Origin: Methylomagnum ishizawai
GTDB taxonomy: Bacteria > Pseudomonadota > Gammaproteobacteria > Methylococcales > Methylococcaceae
Length of the DNA: 64,000 nt
Assembly (NCBI RefSeq): GCF_019670005.1
Contig: NZ_AP019783.1
Coordinates: 3,064,150 to 3,128,149, forward strand
Reading direction: 5' to 3'
Under the pieces are notes generated by a model that had not been told where the DNA came from, made no database searches, and worked only from the letters and a program-made list of their open reading frames with translations. Shown piece by piece: positions 8,865-16,761 of this stretch; within the stretch, counting starts at the first letter, position 1, and every line of letters starts with the position of its first letter. The translations under genes were made by a program, and so were the position numbers.

Positions 8865-9159
8865 CGGCCCCCGCGAATCCCGCTTCCCGCCCTTTCCCTC
8901 CCCGCCGCGCCGCCTCATCGCAAGGCATCCACGCACCACGACGGGGCAAGACCTTTCCCCATACGCCCGGCCCAGCCCCGCATCCCTGCCGCAAGGGGGT
9001 AAATGCCGGACTTGCGTAAATGGCTTAATTTCTGCCTAATGTGGCCATCCGTGCCGCGCCCCCGGCCGATTCCCCGGACCGCACGGCGGCCCAGGACCAT
9101 CCCTGAGGCCCAAGACCTAGCATTCAAGAATTAAAAAGACCTTCAGGACCCGGATAGCC

Positions 9160-9915
9160 ATGACTTACTGCCTTTCCATCAACGTAGACCGCGGCTTGAT
9201 TTTCTGCTCCGACTCCCGCACCAACGCCGGGATGGACAACATCGGCAGCTATTCGAAAATGCATCCCTTCATCTGGCCGGGCGACCGGGTATTCGTCCTG
9301 TTGTCGGCGGGCAACCTGGCGACCACCCAGGCCGTGGTGAAAAAACTCAACCGCGATATCGACCAGGCGCTGGTCCCCAACCTGCTCTCGGTGGGCAGCA
9401 TCAGCGAGGCCGCCGACTACGTGGGCATGATCAGCACCCAAATCCAGCGCCAGCAGGCCACCCGCGACACGGCCAACACCAATTTCGAGGCCACCTTCAT
9501 CTTCGGGGGACAGTTGGGGACGGCGACCCCGGAAACCTTCATGGTCTATCCGCAGGGCAATTACATCCACGAGTCCAGCGAACACCCGTTCCTGCAAATC
9601 GGCGAGACCAAATACGGCAAACCCATCCTGGACCGTACCATCAAGCGCGAAATCGACCTGGAACGGGCGGCGCGGGTAGCCCTGGTGTCGATGAATTCCA
9701 CCATCCGCAGCAACGTGACCGTCGGCCCGCCGGTGGAACTCCTGATCTACGAACGCGACAGCCTCAGCGGGGGCCGCAGGCTGTTCCTCACCGACGACGA
9801 CCCCTTCGCCCACGAGTTGTCCGAGCGCTGGAACAAGGGGCTGATCCTGGCCCTGGAAAGCCTCCCGGTATTTTCCTGGGAAGACAAGCGCGACAAGAAA
9901 GCCTCCCCGCCCTAA
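9160..9915 (+). CDS. Anbu-type proteasome homologue (20S proteasome-like peptidase)
   Basis: A 251-residue Ntn-hydrolase of the Anbu (bacterial proteasome homologue) family. Removal of Met1 would expose Thr2 as the candidate nucleophile (MTYCLSINVDRGLIFCSDSR), and the Asp/Arg around residues 17-19 fit the proteasome beta fold. No propeptide is present, as in Anbu generally. Anbu is often encoded with an alpha-E protein, an ATP-grasp protein and a transglutaminase. None adjoins here, although a transglutaminase lies about 29 kb away. The next gene is a hemerythrin. Family call firm; substrate unknown. Confidence 0.9.
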   Translation: MTYCLSINVDRGLIFCSDSRTNAGMDNIGSYSKMHPFIWPGDRVFVLLSAGNLATTQAVVKKLNRDIDQALVPNLLSVGSISEAADYVGMISTQIQRQQATRDTANTNFEATFIFGGQLGTATPETFMVYPQGNYIHESSEHPFLQIGETKYGKPILDRTIKREIDLERAARVALVSMNSTIRSNVTVGPPVELLIYERDSLSGGRRLFLTDDDPFAHELSERWNKGLILALESLPVFSWEDKRDKKASPP

Positions 9916-10044
9916 GGCCGGCGGACCCCCGGGAGGGACTCGCCATCCACCGCGAATCGGAGCAGGATATACAAGCCCACGCCGCCACCGGCGTGGACGG
10001 TCCCGCCTTCCGTCCCCACCCGGCTCCCCCGCAGGAGGTCCGCC

Positions 10045-10593
10045 ATGCATCGCCTACTCAATGAACTGCACCAAGACCATGTCAACCTCGGCAGGGTCTT
10101 GCGTATCCTGGAGAACCAGCTCGGCCTGCTCCGCGCCGGCGCGGACGCGGACATCCACGTCCTGGGCGAAATCATCGACTATGTGCAGAGCTATCCCGAC
10201 CTCGTCCACCATCCCCGCGAGGACGTGATCTTCGCGGCCTACCGGGCGCGGGCGCTGCCGGGGATCGACGTGATCGAGCGCCTGATGGCGGAGCATCGAA
10301 CCCTGCTGGACAGCACCGCCCAGCTCAAGGTCTCGCTGGAACAATGGCATTGCGATTCGCCGATACCGCGGGAACAGGTCGCCGGGCAGATCGACGACTA
10401 CCTGCGCCTGCAATGGGAACACCTGAACCTGGAGGAAGGCTCGATCTACGGGATGCTGGCCGAAGGGCTGGGGGACGAGGATTGGGCGGGGATCGAAGCG
10501 GGCCTGCCGCGGGGGTCCGATCCCTTGTTCACGGACCAGATGCGGCGGCGCTACCAGAACATCTACGAACGGGTGGTGGAATCGGCCTATTGA
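10045..10593 (+). CDS. hemerythrin HHE-domain protein
   Basis: A 182-residue four-helix hemerythrin-like protein that should bind a non-heme di-iron centre. Likely ligands are seen in order: HQDH near residue 10, HHPRED around residue 55, AEHRTLL near residue 80, and EHLNLEEGSIY near residue 130. AGGAGG lies just upstream of the ATG. Possible roles are oxygen or NO sensing, or iron protection. It follows Anbu by 129 bp and may share its transcript. Soluble, with no signal peptide. Confidence 0.9.
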   Translation: MHRLLNELHQDHVNLGRVLRILENQLGLLRAGADADIHVLGEIIDYVQSYPDLVHHPREDVIFAAYRARALPGIDVIERLMAEHRTLLDSTAQLKVSLEQWHCDSPIPREQVAGQIDDYLRLQWEHLNLEEGSIYGMLAEGLGDEDWAGIEAGLPRGSDPLFTDQMRRRYQNIYERVVESAY

Positions 10594-10606
10594 GCCGGTC
10601 CCGGCG

Positions 10607-10633
10607 GGCGGGGGCCGGGGACCGGCCCCCGCC
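10607..10633. terminator. GC-rich hairpin between convergent genes
   Basis: Perfect 12-bp arms (starting GGCGGGGG) with a 3-base loop between the stops of the hemerythrin and PAS genes. It could end transcription from both sides, though there is no T tract on either side. Confidence 0.5.
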
Positions 10634-10639
10634 GCGCCC

Positions 10640-12106
10640 TCAACCGGTGGCGACCTGCCGCAGCGGCTCGGCCCTGGGGGCGTGGTGGGCGGAGGACGGG
10701 GCCTCGACGGGCCATTCCGCATCCAGACGGCCCGGCAGATGGCCGCCGAACCCCGCGCCCTGGGCCAAACGCGCGATGAAGGCGCGGGCCTCGCCGATAT
10801 CCCGCAACACCACCACCGCCCCCGCCGCCTCCGCCCCGATCCGCAAGGGATAGGCGGCGAATTCGGCGACGAAATGGGTACCGTCGGAACGCAGCAAGGT
10901 TTCGTCGAAACGGGCCGGCACCCCGTCCCGCAGGGTGCGCCGCAAGGGGCAGGGTTCGGCCACCTCCCCCTGGCAATGGCAGAGGAAACCCAGCAAATCC
11001 TGCCCCACCGGCTCCCAACCGTCCTCGCAGCCCAGCAAATCCCGCGCCGCCCGGTTGATGAAGGTGCAGCGCCCCTGCCGGTCCATGCCCAGGATGCCCT
11101 CCCCCACCGATTCCAACAACAGCCGGAACCGCGCCTCGCTGGCCCGGAGCTTGGCCTCGGCCTGCTTGCGGTGGCATAGCTCCAGGTCCATCCGCTGGTT
11201 GGCGGCCAGGAGCAAGCCGCTCTGCCGCTCCAGCTGCTCGGTGCGCTGGGCCACCAAATCCTCCAGCCGGTGGCGGTAATACTCCAGGTCGCGCTCGTTC
11301 TCCTTGTCCTCGGTGATATCGACCAACAGCCCTTGCACGAACAAAGGACGGCCCAGTTCGTCCCGCACCACCCGCGCCTCGTCCAGCATCCAGCGGACGC
11401 GGCCATCGCGCTTGAGCATCCGGTATTCGGCCCGCAGGGGCGCATGGTCCTCCCAGGTCCGCGCCCACAGCCCGGCCAACCGGGGCCGGTCCTCGGGATG
11501 CACCGCGCCGAGCAGCCCGTCCCGCGCCTCCCGCCAACGCTCGGCGGGATAGCCCAGGCAATCGGCGATGCGGGGGCTGAGGTACAGGAGCCGCCCCGGC
11601 GGTTCCAAGGCGGCGAGGTAGACGATGGCCGGCATCTGCTCCACCAAGCCCCGGTACTGCGCCCGCACGGCCCCGAGCTCGGCCAAGGCCGCACGGCCCA
11701 CGCGACGGGCCGCGCTTTCCCGCAAGGCCTTGAAAATCGCGGCGGGCAGCCATTCCAGGCCGGCGGCGGTCGCGACCACATAATCGGCGGCGCCCGATTC
11801 CAGCGCCCGCAGCCCGACCCCGGCGTCCTCGGCTCCGGCCAGCACCACCACGGGCACGCCGGCCCTTTCGCAGGTCCCGGCCAATTCCGCGAGCAATTCC
11901 CAATCGGGCCACCGCTGCTCCAAAAGCACACAATCGCAGCCACCGTCCTGCACCAAAACGATGCCTTGCGCGACGGTCCCGGCCTCGTGGAGGGCGAACG
12001 CGCCGCCGGATCGCGCCAGGACCCGCCGACAAGCCGCACTATCGACGGGATCGCTGGCGACGAGCAACAGGCGGACCGGGGGGGTGTGGTGGGGCTGCGG
12101 GTTCAT
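10640..12106 (-). CDS. receiver-like / tandem PAS domain sensor protein without output domain
   Basis: A 488-residue protein. An N-terminal CheY-like domain (about 1-125) has the phospho-acceptor position occupied by Glu63 (VLLEQRWPD) where Asp is normal. A PAS/PAC unit (about 140-270), a coiled-coil linker (YRHRLEDLVAQRTEQLERQ) and a second PAS unit (about 315-430) follow. No kinase, GGDEF, EAL or DNA-binding domain follows, so it must signal through partners. The start at 12106 has AAGGAG upstream; the longer frame to 12163 lacks such a site. Confidence 0.8.
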   Translation of the reverse strand: MNPQPHHTPPVRLLLVASDPVDSAACRRVLARSGGAFALHEAGTVAQGIVLVQDGGCDCVLLEQRWPDWELLAELAGTCERAGVPVVVLAGAEDAGVGLRALESGAADYVVATAAGLEWLPAAIFKALRESAARRVGRAALAELGAVRAQYRGLVEQMPAIVYLAALEPPGRLLYLSPRIADCLGYPAERWREARDGLLGAVHPEDRPRLAGLWARTWEDHAPLRAEYRMLKRDGRVRWMLDEARVVRDELGRPLFVQGLLVDITEDKENERDLEYYRHRLEDLVAQRTEQLERQSGLLLAANQRMDLELCHRKQAEAKLRASEARFRLLLESVGEGILGMDRQGRCTFINRAARDLLGCEDGWEPVGQDLLGFLCHCQGEVAEPCPLRRTLRDGVPARFDETLLRSDGTHFVAEFAAYPLRIGAEAAGAVVVLRDIGEARAFIARLAQGAGFGGHLPGRLDAEWPVEAPSSAHHAPRAEPLRQVATG

Positions 12107-12571
12107 GCTGGGACTCCTTGGACTGGCCGGGACAATGGACGACACAGGGCATAAAGACACCACGGCGGGGGATCGCGGTCGGACAGGGGAAAACCGGGGT
12201 GGTGGACGCTGTCGAACGGGGAGCGCGGGTATTATGGCGATACCGGGGTGTCCGGTTTTGTGAAAACGATCCGCGCAAACCGCTATGAGGGAGAGATTCT
12301 CGGGGACCGCACCCGCATGGGATGGGCCACCATCCGTCCGCCGATGGAATCGTGGACCAATATACAGAAACCTGCCAGCGGGGGAATAAGTATTAATGCT
12401 TAGGAAAATCCGGGCGCGCTGCCGGTGTGTCCGGGGATAATCCGCTGATAGCGCTATGGTCGCGCCACAAGGATGTGGCGGATCGGACCTGTGTCACAGG
12501 TCCGCCGCCCGGTCGAACCCCATAGGGAGGAAAGCCGAAGCGGGGGCCGCCATGGCGGCAGCCCCCGGATT
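12107..12571. other. 465-bp gap between the ammonium channel and the PAS gene
   Basis: No protein gene seen. It should hold the promoter of the PAS gene and the 3' end of the amt transcript. It contains a perfect inverted repeat at 12484-12504 and a GC-rich interrupted stem at about 12541-12566 close to the amt stop, which may serve as its terminator. Confidence 0.5.
12484..12504. repeat. perfect inverted repeat, 10-bp arms
   Basis: Arms CGGACCTGTG and CACAGGTCCG around one base. It is 68 bp or more downstream of the amt stop (minus strand) and about 380 bp upstream of the PAS gene. It could be an operator or a hairpin; no T tract follows. Confidence 0.5.
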
Positions 12572-13945
12572 TTAATCGTGATAGGCCATTTCGCCATGTT
12601 CGGACAAATCCAGTCCTTCGCGCTCCGCATCGGGGGCGACACGCAGGCCCAGGGTCATGTCCACCAACTTGAAGGCCAGGAAGGCCACCACGCCGGACCA
12701 GACCAAGGCCACCCCGGTCCCCCAAATCTGGCTGAGCAGTTGCGATCCCAGGCTGTACTCGCCGATCCCATTGGCGACGTAATCATAGACCCCGGTACCG
12801 CCCAGGACCGGGGCGGCCACGAAGGCCGTCCCCAGGGAGCCGATGATGCCGCCGACACCATGCACGCCGAACACATCCAGCGAATCGTCGTAGCCGAAAT
12901 GGCCCTTCAAGCCGGTCACGGCCCAGAAGCAACCCGCCCCCGCCACCAACCCCAACAGGATCGCCCCCATGGGACCGGCCCAGCCACAGGCCGGGGTCAC
13001 CGCCACCAAACCCGCCACCGCCCCGGAAGCCGCGCCCAACACGGAGGGCATCCCCCGCGCCAGCCATTCGGCGGACATCCAGGCCAGGGTCGCCGCCGCC
13101 GTGGCCAGCAAGGTGTTGGCGAACACCAGCCCCGCCGCGCCGTTGGCCTCCAGGTTGGAACCCACGTTGAAACCGAACCAGCCCACCCACAACAGGCAGG
13201 CACCGGTCATGGTCATCGGCATATTGTGCGGGGCCATGGGTTCGCGCCCGAAACCGAGGCGCTGCCCGACCAGCAGGCTACCCACCAGGCCGGCCACCCC
13301 GGCGTTGACATGCACCACCGTCCCGCCCGCGAAATCCAGCGCCCCCTTCTGGAAGATGAACCCGGCGGTGGCGGCCGCGGCCTCGGCGGCCTGGGCGTCG
13401 GTATAGGCGTCGGGACCGGCCCAGTACCACACCATATGGGCGATGGGCAGGTAGGAGAAGGTGAACCACAAAACGATGAACAGCAGCACCGCCGAAAATT
13501 TCATGCGCTCGGCGAAGGCGCCCACGATCAAGGCCGGCGTGATGGCGGCGAAGGTGAGCTGGAACATCGCGTACACGTATTCCGGCACATAGACCCCCTT
13601 GCTGAAGGTGGCCGCGACCGAATCCACCGTGATGCCCCTCAGGAAGCTCTTGCCCAGGCCGCCGAGGACGGCGTTGCCCTCGGTGAAGGCGAGGCTATAG
13701 CCATAGACGGCCCACAGCAGCGCGACCAGGCAGAAGACCACGAACACCTGCATCAGGACCGACAGCACGTTCTTGGCGCGGACCATGCCGCCATAGAACA
13801 AGGCCAGCCCCGGCACGGTCATCAGGATCACCAGCACGGTGGCGACCAACAGCCAAGCGGTGTCGGGCTTGCTGGCCACGGGTTCGGCGGCCATCGCGCC
13901 GCCGGACAGGAGCAATAAAGCGAGCGAGGTCGATGGTTTAATCAT
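12572..13945 (-). CDS. amtB: ammonium transporter, Amt family
   Basis: A 457-residue ammonium channel with a cleavable signal peptide (ending near AMAA, residue 20) and 11 expected membrane helices. Family signatures include DTAWLL and ALFYGGMVR at the N terminus, DFAGGTVVHVNAGVAGL in the middle (first pore His) and DVFGVHGVGGIIG later (second pore His of the twin-His pair). It moves ammonium/ammonia across the inner membrane under nitrogen limitation. No glnK gene adjoins, which is unusual. A sigma-54-like promoter lies about 230 bp upstream, as expected for nitrogen control. Confidence 0.96.
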   Translation of the reverse strand: MIKPSTSLALLLLSGGAMAAEPVASKPDTAWLLVATVLVILMTVPGLALFYGGMVRAKNVLSVLMQVFVVFCLVALLWAVYGYSLAFTEGNAVLGGLGKSFLRGITVDSVAATFSKGVYVPEYVYAMFQLTFAAITPALIVGAFAERMKFSAVLLFIVLWFTFSYLPIAHMVWYWAGPDAYTDAQAAEAAAATAGFIFQKGALDFAGGTVVHVNAGVAGLVGSLLVGQRLGFGREPMAPHNMPMTMTGACLLWVGWFGFNVGSNLEANGAAGLVFANTLLATAAATLAWMSAEWLARGMPSVLGAASGAVAGLVAVTPACGWAGPMGAILLGLVAGAGCFWAVTGLKGHFGYDDSLDVFGVHGVGGIIGSLGTAFVAAPVLGGTGVYDYVANGIGEYSLGSQLLSQIWGTGVALVWSGVVAFLAFKLVDMTLGLRVAPDAEREGLDLSEHGEMAYHD

Positions 13946-14546
13946 GGACTCCCCTAAACGGTTGTTTCTGAAAGGTTGTTCTCATCAAAAATCACCCCAT
14001 CCAGCCAAATCGCGATCCGTCCCTCCCCGAATGGGCGGATCGGGCCTTGGCCGTTGTTCGGCGTCCGCGGGCGGCGGCGCAGGGCGATGGGTCGCTGTAT
14101 CCGGTCCCGGCCGACGGGATGCGTGGTCCCCGCGCCCCCCAGGCCGGTGCGCGATGAGCGGAATGCGTCCTAGCATTAAAGATGCCAAACATACAGGGCA
14201 GCCCCGCGCGGGACCGGCGGCGGCGGAACGAAACCCGCCCCAGACCCCCGGCCCCACCGTGCCACGCCTGCACCGACACCGGCCTTGCTTAGACGACACC
14301 CACACGCACCACGAACAAACCAAGTTCACGGCCAAGCTCAATAATGGTGCATATCCATACGCCCCATAGGGCCATAGCCCAAACGGACCCAGGCCATGAC
14401 GGCGTCACAAGCCCCGGTTAATTCCGGCTACACCCGACACAGCGAACCCGTGGGACGCTTGGCACATAACCTGCTGCCTACCCGGCATATGCGGGACGCC
14501 CCCGCGACCACCCCGCTCCGCTGCCCCACTTCCCCGGTGAACGATC
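13946..14546. other. 600-bp divergent intergenic region between amtB and the duplicated-protein gene
   Basis: No gene found; glnK is not here. It carries a sigma-54-like promoter pointing to amtB (14173-14187) and, further upstream, GCACCA at 14306-14311 and TGGTGCAT at 14345-14352, which resemble NtrC half-sites in opposite orientation. The rest shows no clear structure. Confidence 0.5.
14173..14187 (-). promoter_or_regulatory. candidate sigma-54 promoter of amtB
   Basis: On the minus strand the sequence TGGCATCTTTAATGC keeps the GG and GC elements with exactly 10 bases between them and matches TGGCA...TGC of the -24/-12 consensus. Transcription would start near 14161 and give a leader of about 215 bases. 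NtrC-like half-sites lie 120-180 bp further upstream. Assignment by consensus match only. Confidence 0.45.
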
Positions 14547-15827
14547 ATGCCACTAGCGACAGAAGGCCAATTCAACCCCTCGTTCCACTTCCTTGGACTG
14601 ATCCAGAAAGCCCTCTCGGACGGCATTCCCCGGCGTTGTTCGATGCCGGCCTGTCCCGAGGTCTATATCGTACCCGCCGACAAGCGCTACTACACGACGG
14701 CCCCCAATGTCCAGGCGCTACGCGGACTCTGCCTGGCCGCGCCCTTCGACCTGACGGTGGAACCGGTGCCGGACTGGCGGCCCGACGGCGGCAAGGAAGC
14801 GGTGCAGGCGGGCCGGCTCTGGATGCGTAAACCCAAAGCCGAAACCGCCGCCCCCAGCCTGCCCGCCCGCCCCCTGCAAGAACTCCTGTGGTACGCCAGC
14901 CTCAGCGCCTCGCAAGGGCAATTGCTGCACGGCTGCCGGGCAGACGATCTGGTGCGGCTCAAGCGCTGCCCGGATTTCTCGATCCTGCCCCATTCCGAAC
15001 ACGACATGACCCTGGCGGTGTTCATGATGGAGGAGAGCGGCGACCTCCTGACCGTGGCCGAGGCCACCGGCATCCCGCTCGCCAAGGTGTTCGACTTCCA
15101 CAACGCCTGCGCCGCCCTGGGTTTGATCGAACGCGGCAACGCCTTCGACCCTGGGGAATACCTGGCCGGGACGATCCAGCGGGCGCTGGTCGACCGGCAG
15201 ATGCGGCGCTGCGAACTGCCGGGCCGCGCCCCTTTGTTCCTGGCCCCCGCCGAAGGCAAGTACTACACCCAGGGCGACGCCGCCACGGTCGCGGCCTATG
15301 CCACGGCCTCGCTGGCGGAAATGGACATCGGCATCGCCGACGGCCTCGGCACCCAGACCGGGGAAGAGGAAGAATTGGTGCAGATCGGGCGGATGTGGGT
15401 ACGCCGCAAGAAAGAAGTGCAAGTGGCCGCGCCACCGTCCTATCCGCTGACGCAACTGCTATTCCGGGCCACGCTGGACACCTCGCGCGGACGGTTGGTG
15501 GCGGGCAGCGCCCTGGGCGACACCGTGCGCCTGACCCGCTGGCCGGAAGCCCACTGCCTGGAACTGGACCGGCGGTTTTTCGCGCTGGCGGCGTTCATGT
15601 CGGCCAATACCGCCTCGGTGGCGAAGATTTCCGAATACACCGGCATCTCGCTGGGGCGGGTGGCGGAATTCCACAACGCCTGCGCGGCGCTGGGCCTGAT
15701 CGAGGCCGGCGGGACCGAGAGCATCAAGGCCAAACCGGTGGCGGAAGGCCAGCGCGAAATCTACCGGAAGATATCCAAGGCCCTGGAGACCATGAAGGCG
15801 GGCGCGCAGCATGAGCCAACCTCCTAA
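14547..15827 (+). CDS. internally duplicated protein coupled to a signalling GTPase
   Basis: A 426-residue protein made of two homologous halves (about 10-205 and 210-400). Each has an RRC..PG/PA segment, a KYYT-type motif, VQ.GR.W.R, a PL.[EQ]LL stretch, and ends in an almost identical block containing FHNACAALGLIE. The ends look like winged-helix or helical modules. No enzyme motif is seen. Its stop lies 17 bases inside the next gene, a small GTPase, so the two are translationally coupled and probably work together, perhaps as GTPase plus partner or regulator in a cell-polarity or surface-sensing switch. Function unknown. Confidence 0.72.
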   Translation: MPLATEGQFNPSFHFLGLIQKALSDGIPRRCSMPACPEVYIVPADKRYYTTAPNVQALRGLCLAAPFDLTVEPVPDWRPDGGKEAVQAGRLWMRKPKAETAAPSLPARPLQELLWYASLSASQGQLLHGCRADDLVRLKRCPDFSILPHSEHDMTLAVFMMEESGDLLTVAEATGIPLAKVFDFHNACAALGLIERGNAFDPGEYLAGTIQRALVDRQMRRCELPGRAPLFLAPAEGKYYTQGDAATVAAYATASLAEMDIGIADGLGTQTGEEEELVQIGRMWVRRKKEVQVAAPPSYPLTQLLFRATLDTSRGRLVAGSALGDTVRLTRWPEAHCLELDRRFFALAAFMSANTASVAKISEYTGISLGRVAEFHNACAALGLIEAGGTESIKAKPVAEGQREIYRKISKALETMKAGAQHEPTS

Positions 15828-16359
15828 GGGCAATCCGCAGATCAAGCTGGTTTTCACCGGCAGCGTGGGGGCGGGCAAGACCACGGCGATTTCGGTCATC
15901 AGCGAGGTGCCGCCGATCATGACCGAGGCCCGCCCCAGCGACGACGTGGCGTTCCGCAAGAACAGCACCACGGTGGCGATGGACTACGGCGAGCTGACCC
16001 TGGAAGGCGGGATCAAGCTGAACCTGTACGGGACGCCGGGCCAGCGCCGTTTCGATTTCATGTGCCATATCCTGACCAAGGGCGCGCTGGGGCTGATCGT
16101 ACTCATCAACAACGCCCATCCCACGCCCTTGGACGAGTTGGACTACTACCTCAACCTCAACGCCGATTTCCTGAAGGACCGGCCCGCCGTGATCGGCGTG
16201 ACCCACCTCGACGAGGCCGCCACGCCCGGCATCGAGGAGTATTACCAATGCCTGGCCGAGCGCGGGGAATATTGGCCCGTGCTGAAGGCCGACGCCCGCA
16301 GCCGGGACGATGTGACGATCCTGGTGAACGCGCTGCTGTCGGTGTTGGAGTTCGGCTGA
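15811..16359 (+). CDS. small MglA/Arf-like GTPase
   Basis: A 182-residue single-domain P-loop GTPase. G1 is GSVGAGKT (17-24), switch II is YGTPGQ (73-78, with Gly where the usual DxxG Asp sits), and G4 is THLD (131-134) where NKxD is usual. These variants are typical of bacterial Arf/MglA-type signalling GTPases, which often act with roadblock or other adaptor proteins. No roadblock protein is present here; the overlapping upstream gene, a duplicated protein, takes that place. Cytosolic. Confidence 0.85.
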   Translation: MSQPPKGNPQIKLVFTGSVGAGKTTAISVISEVPPIMTEARPSDDVAFRKNSTTVAMDYGELTLEGGIKLNLYGTPGQRRFDFMCHILTKGALGLIVLINNAHPTPLDELDYYLNLNADFLKDRPAVIGVTHLDEAATPGIEEYYQCLAERGEYWPVLKADARSRDDVTILVNALLSVLEFG

Positions 16360-16761
16360 GGTTCCCCTTCCGCCTGGGTGGAGTTGGGTGGAATCCGTGA
16401 CGACCCGGTTTCTTGGGGGTCACGGATTCCACTGGGTTCCGGTCGGGCGAATTTCCCGCTGTTTTTCTTCCCCTTTTCCTGGCCCGGCGGGTTGTATTGG
16501 GCGGTTCAGCGCCGTTCTCGCCTGTGCCGTGCCGGGATATGCGCCAGAAATCCAGAAATTTGGATGCGTCCTATCGCCCGGAAGTCCGCGCGAAGCGGAT
16601 TTCCAACCCCAGGGCTTTCAACCGATTCCCCCCACCGCCGACAGGGCATCGACGCCGAATTTTGAAATTCCCCCCGGATTCCGCCGCCCGCCCCCCACGG
16701 CTTAGCACGGAACGGCACATCCATTACACTACCCCTCCTCCCACCACCACCGAGCGCTCCC
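16360..16761. other. 402-bp gap holding a long inverted repeat
   Basis: No protein gene. The first 75 bp after the GTPase contain a perfect 14-bp inverted repeat (16388-16432). The remainder is moderately AT-richer, with no recognisable promoter beyond possible weak elements near 16730 before the SWIM gene. Confidence 0.5.
16388..16432. repeat. perfect 14-bp inverted repeat, 17-base loop
   Basis: Arms GTGGAATCCGTGAC and GTCACGGATTCCAC, 29 bp after the GTPase stop. The position fits a transcription end point, but no T tract follows and the loop is long. A dispersed genomic palindrome (REP-like) is the alternative. Confidence 0.65.

Larger units (their letters stand above)
8685..9159. other. 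475-bp non-coding stretch before the Anbu gene
   Basis: No credible protein gene. It holds a palindrome at 8702-8717, a small TACCG/CGGTA hairpin at 8746-8760 and a strong intrinsic terminator at 8831-8864 that does not directly follow a stop codon. A weak promoter-like pair (TTGCGT at 9012-9017, CCTAAT at 9035-9040, 17-bp spacer) precedes the Anbu gene. Confidence 0.6.
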
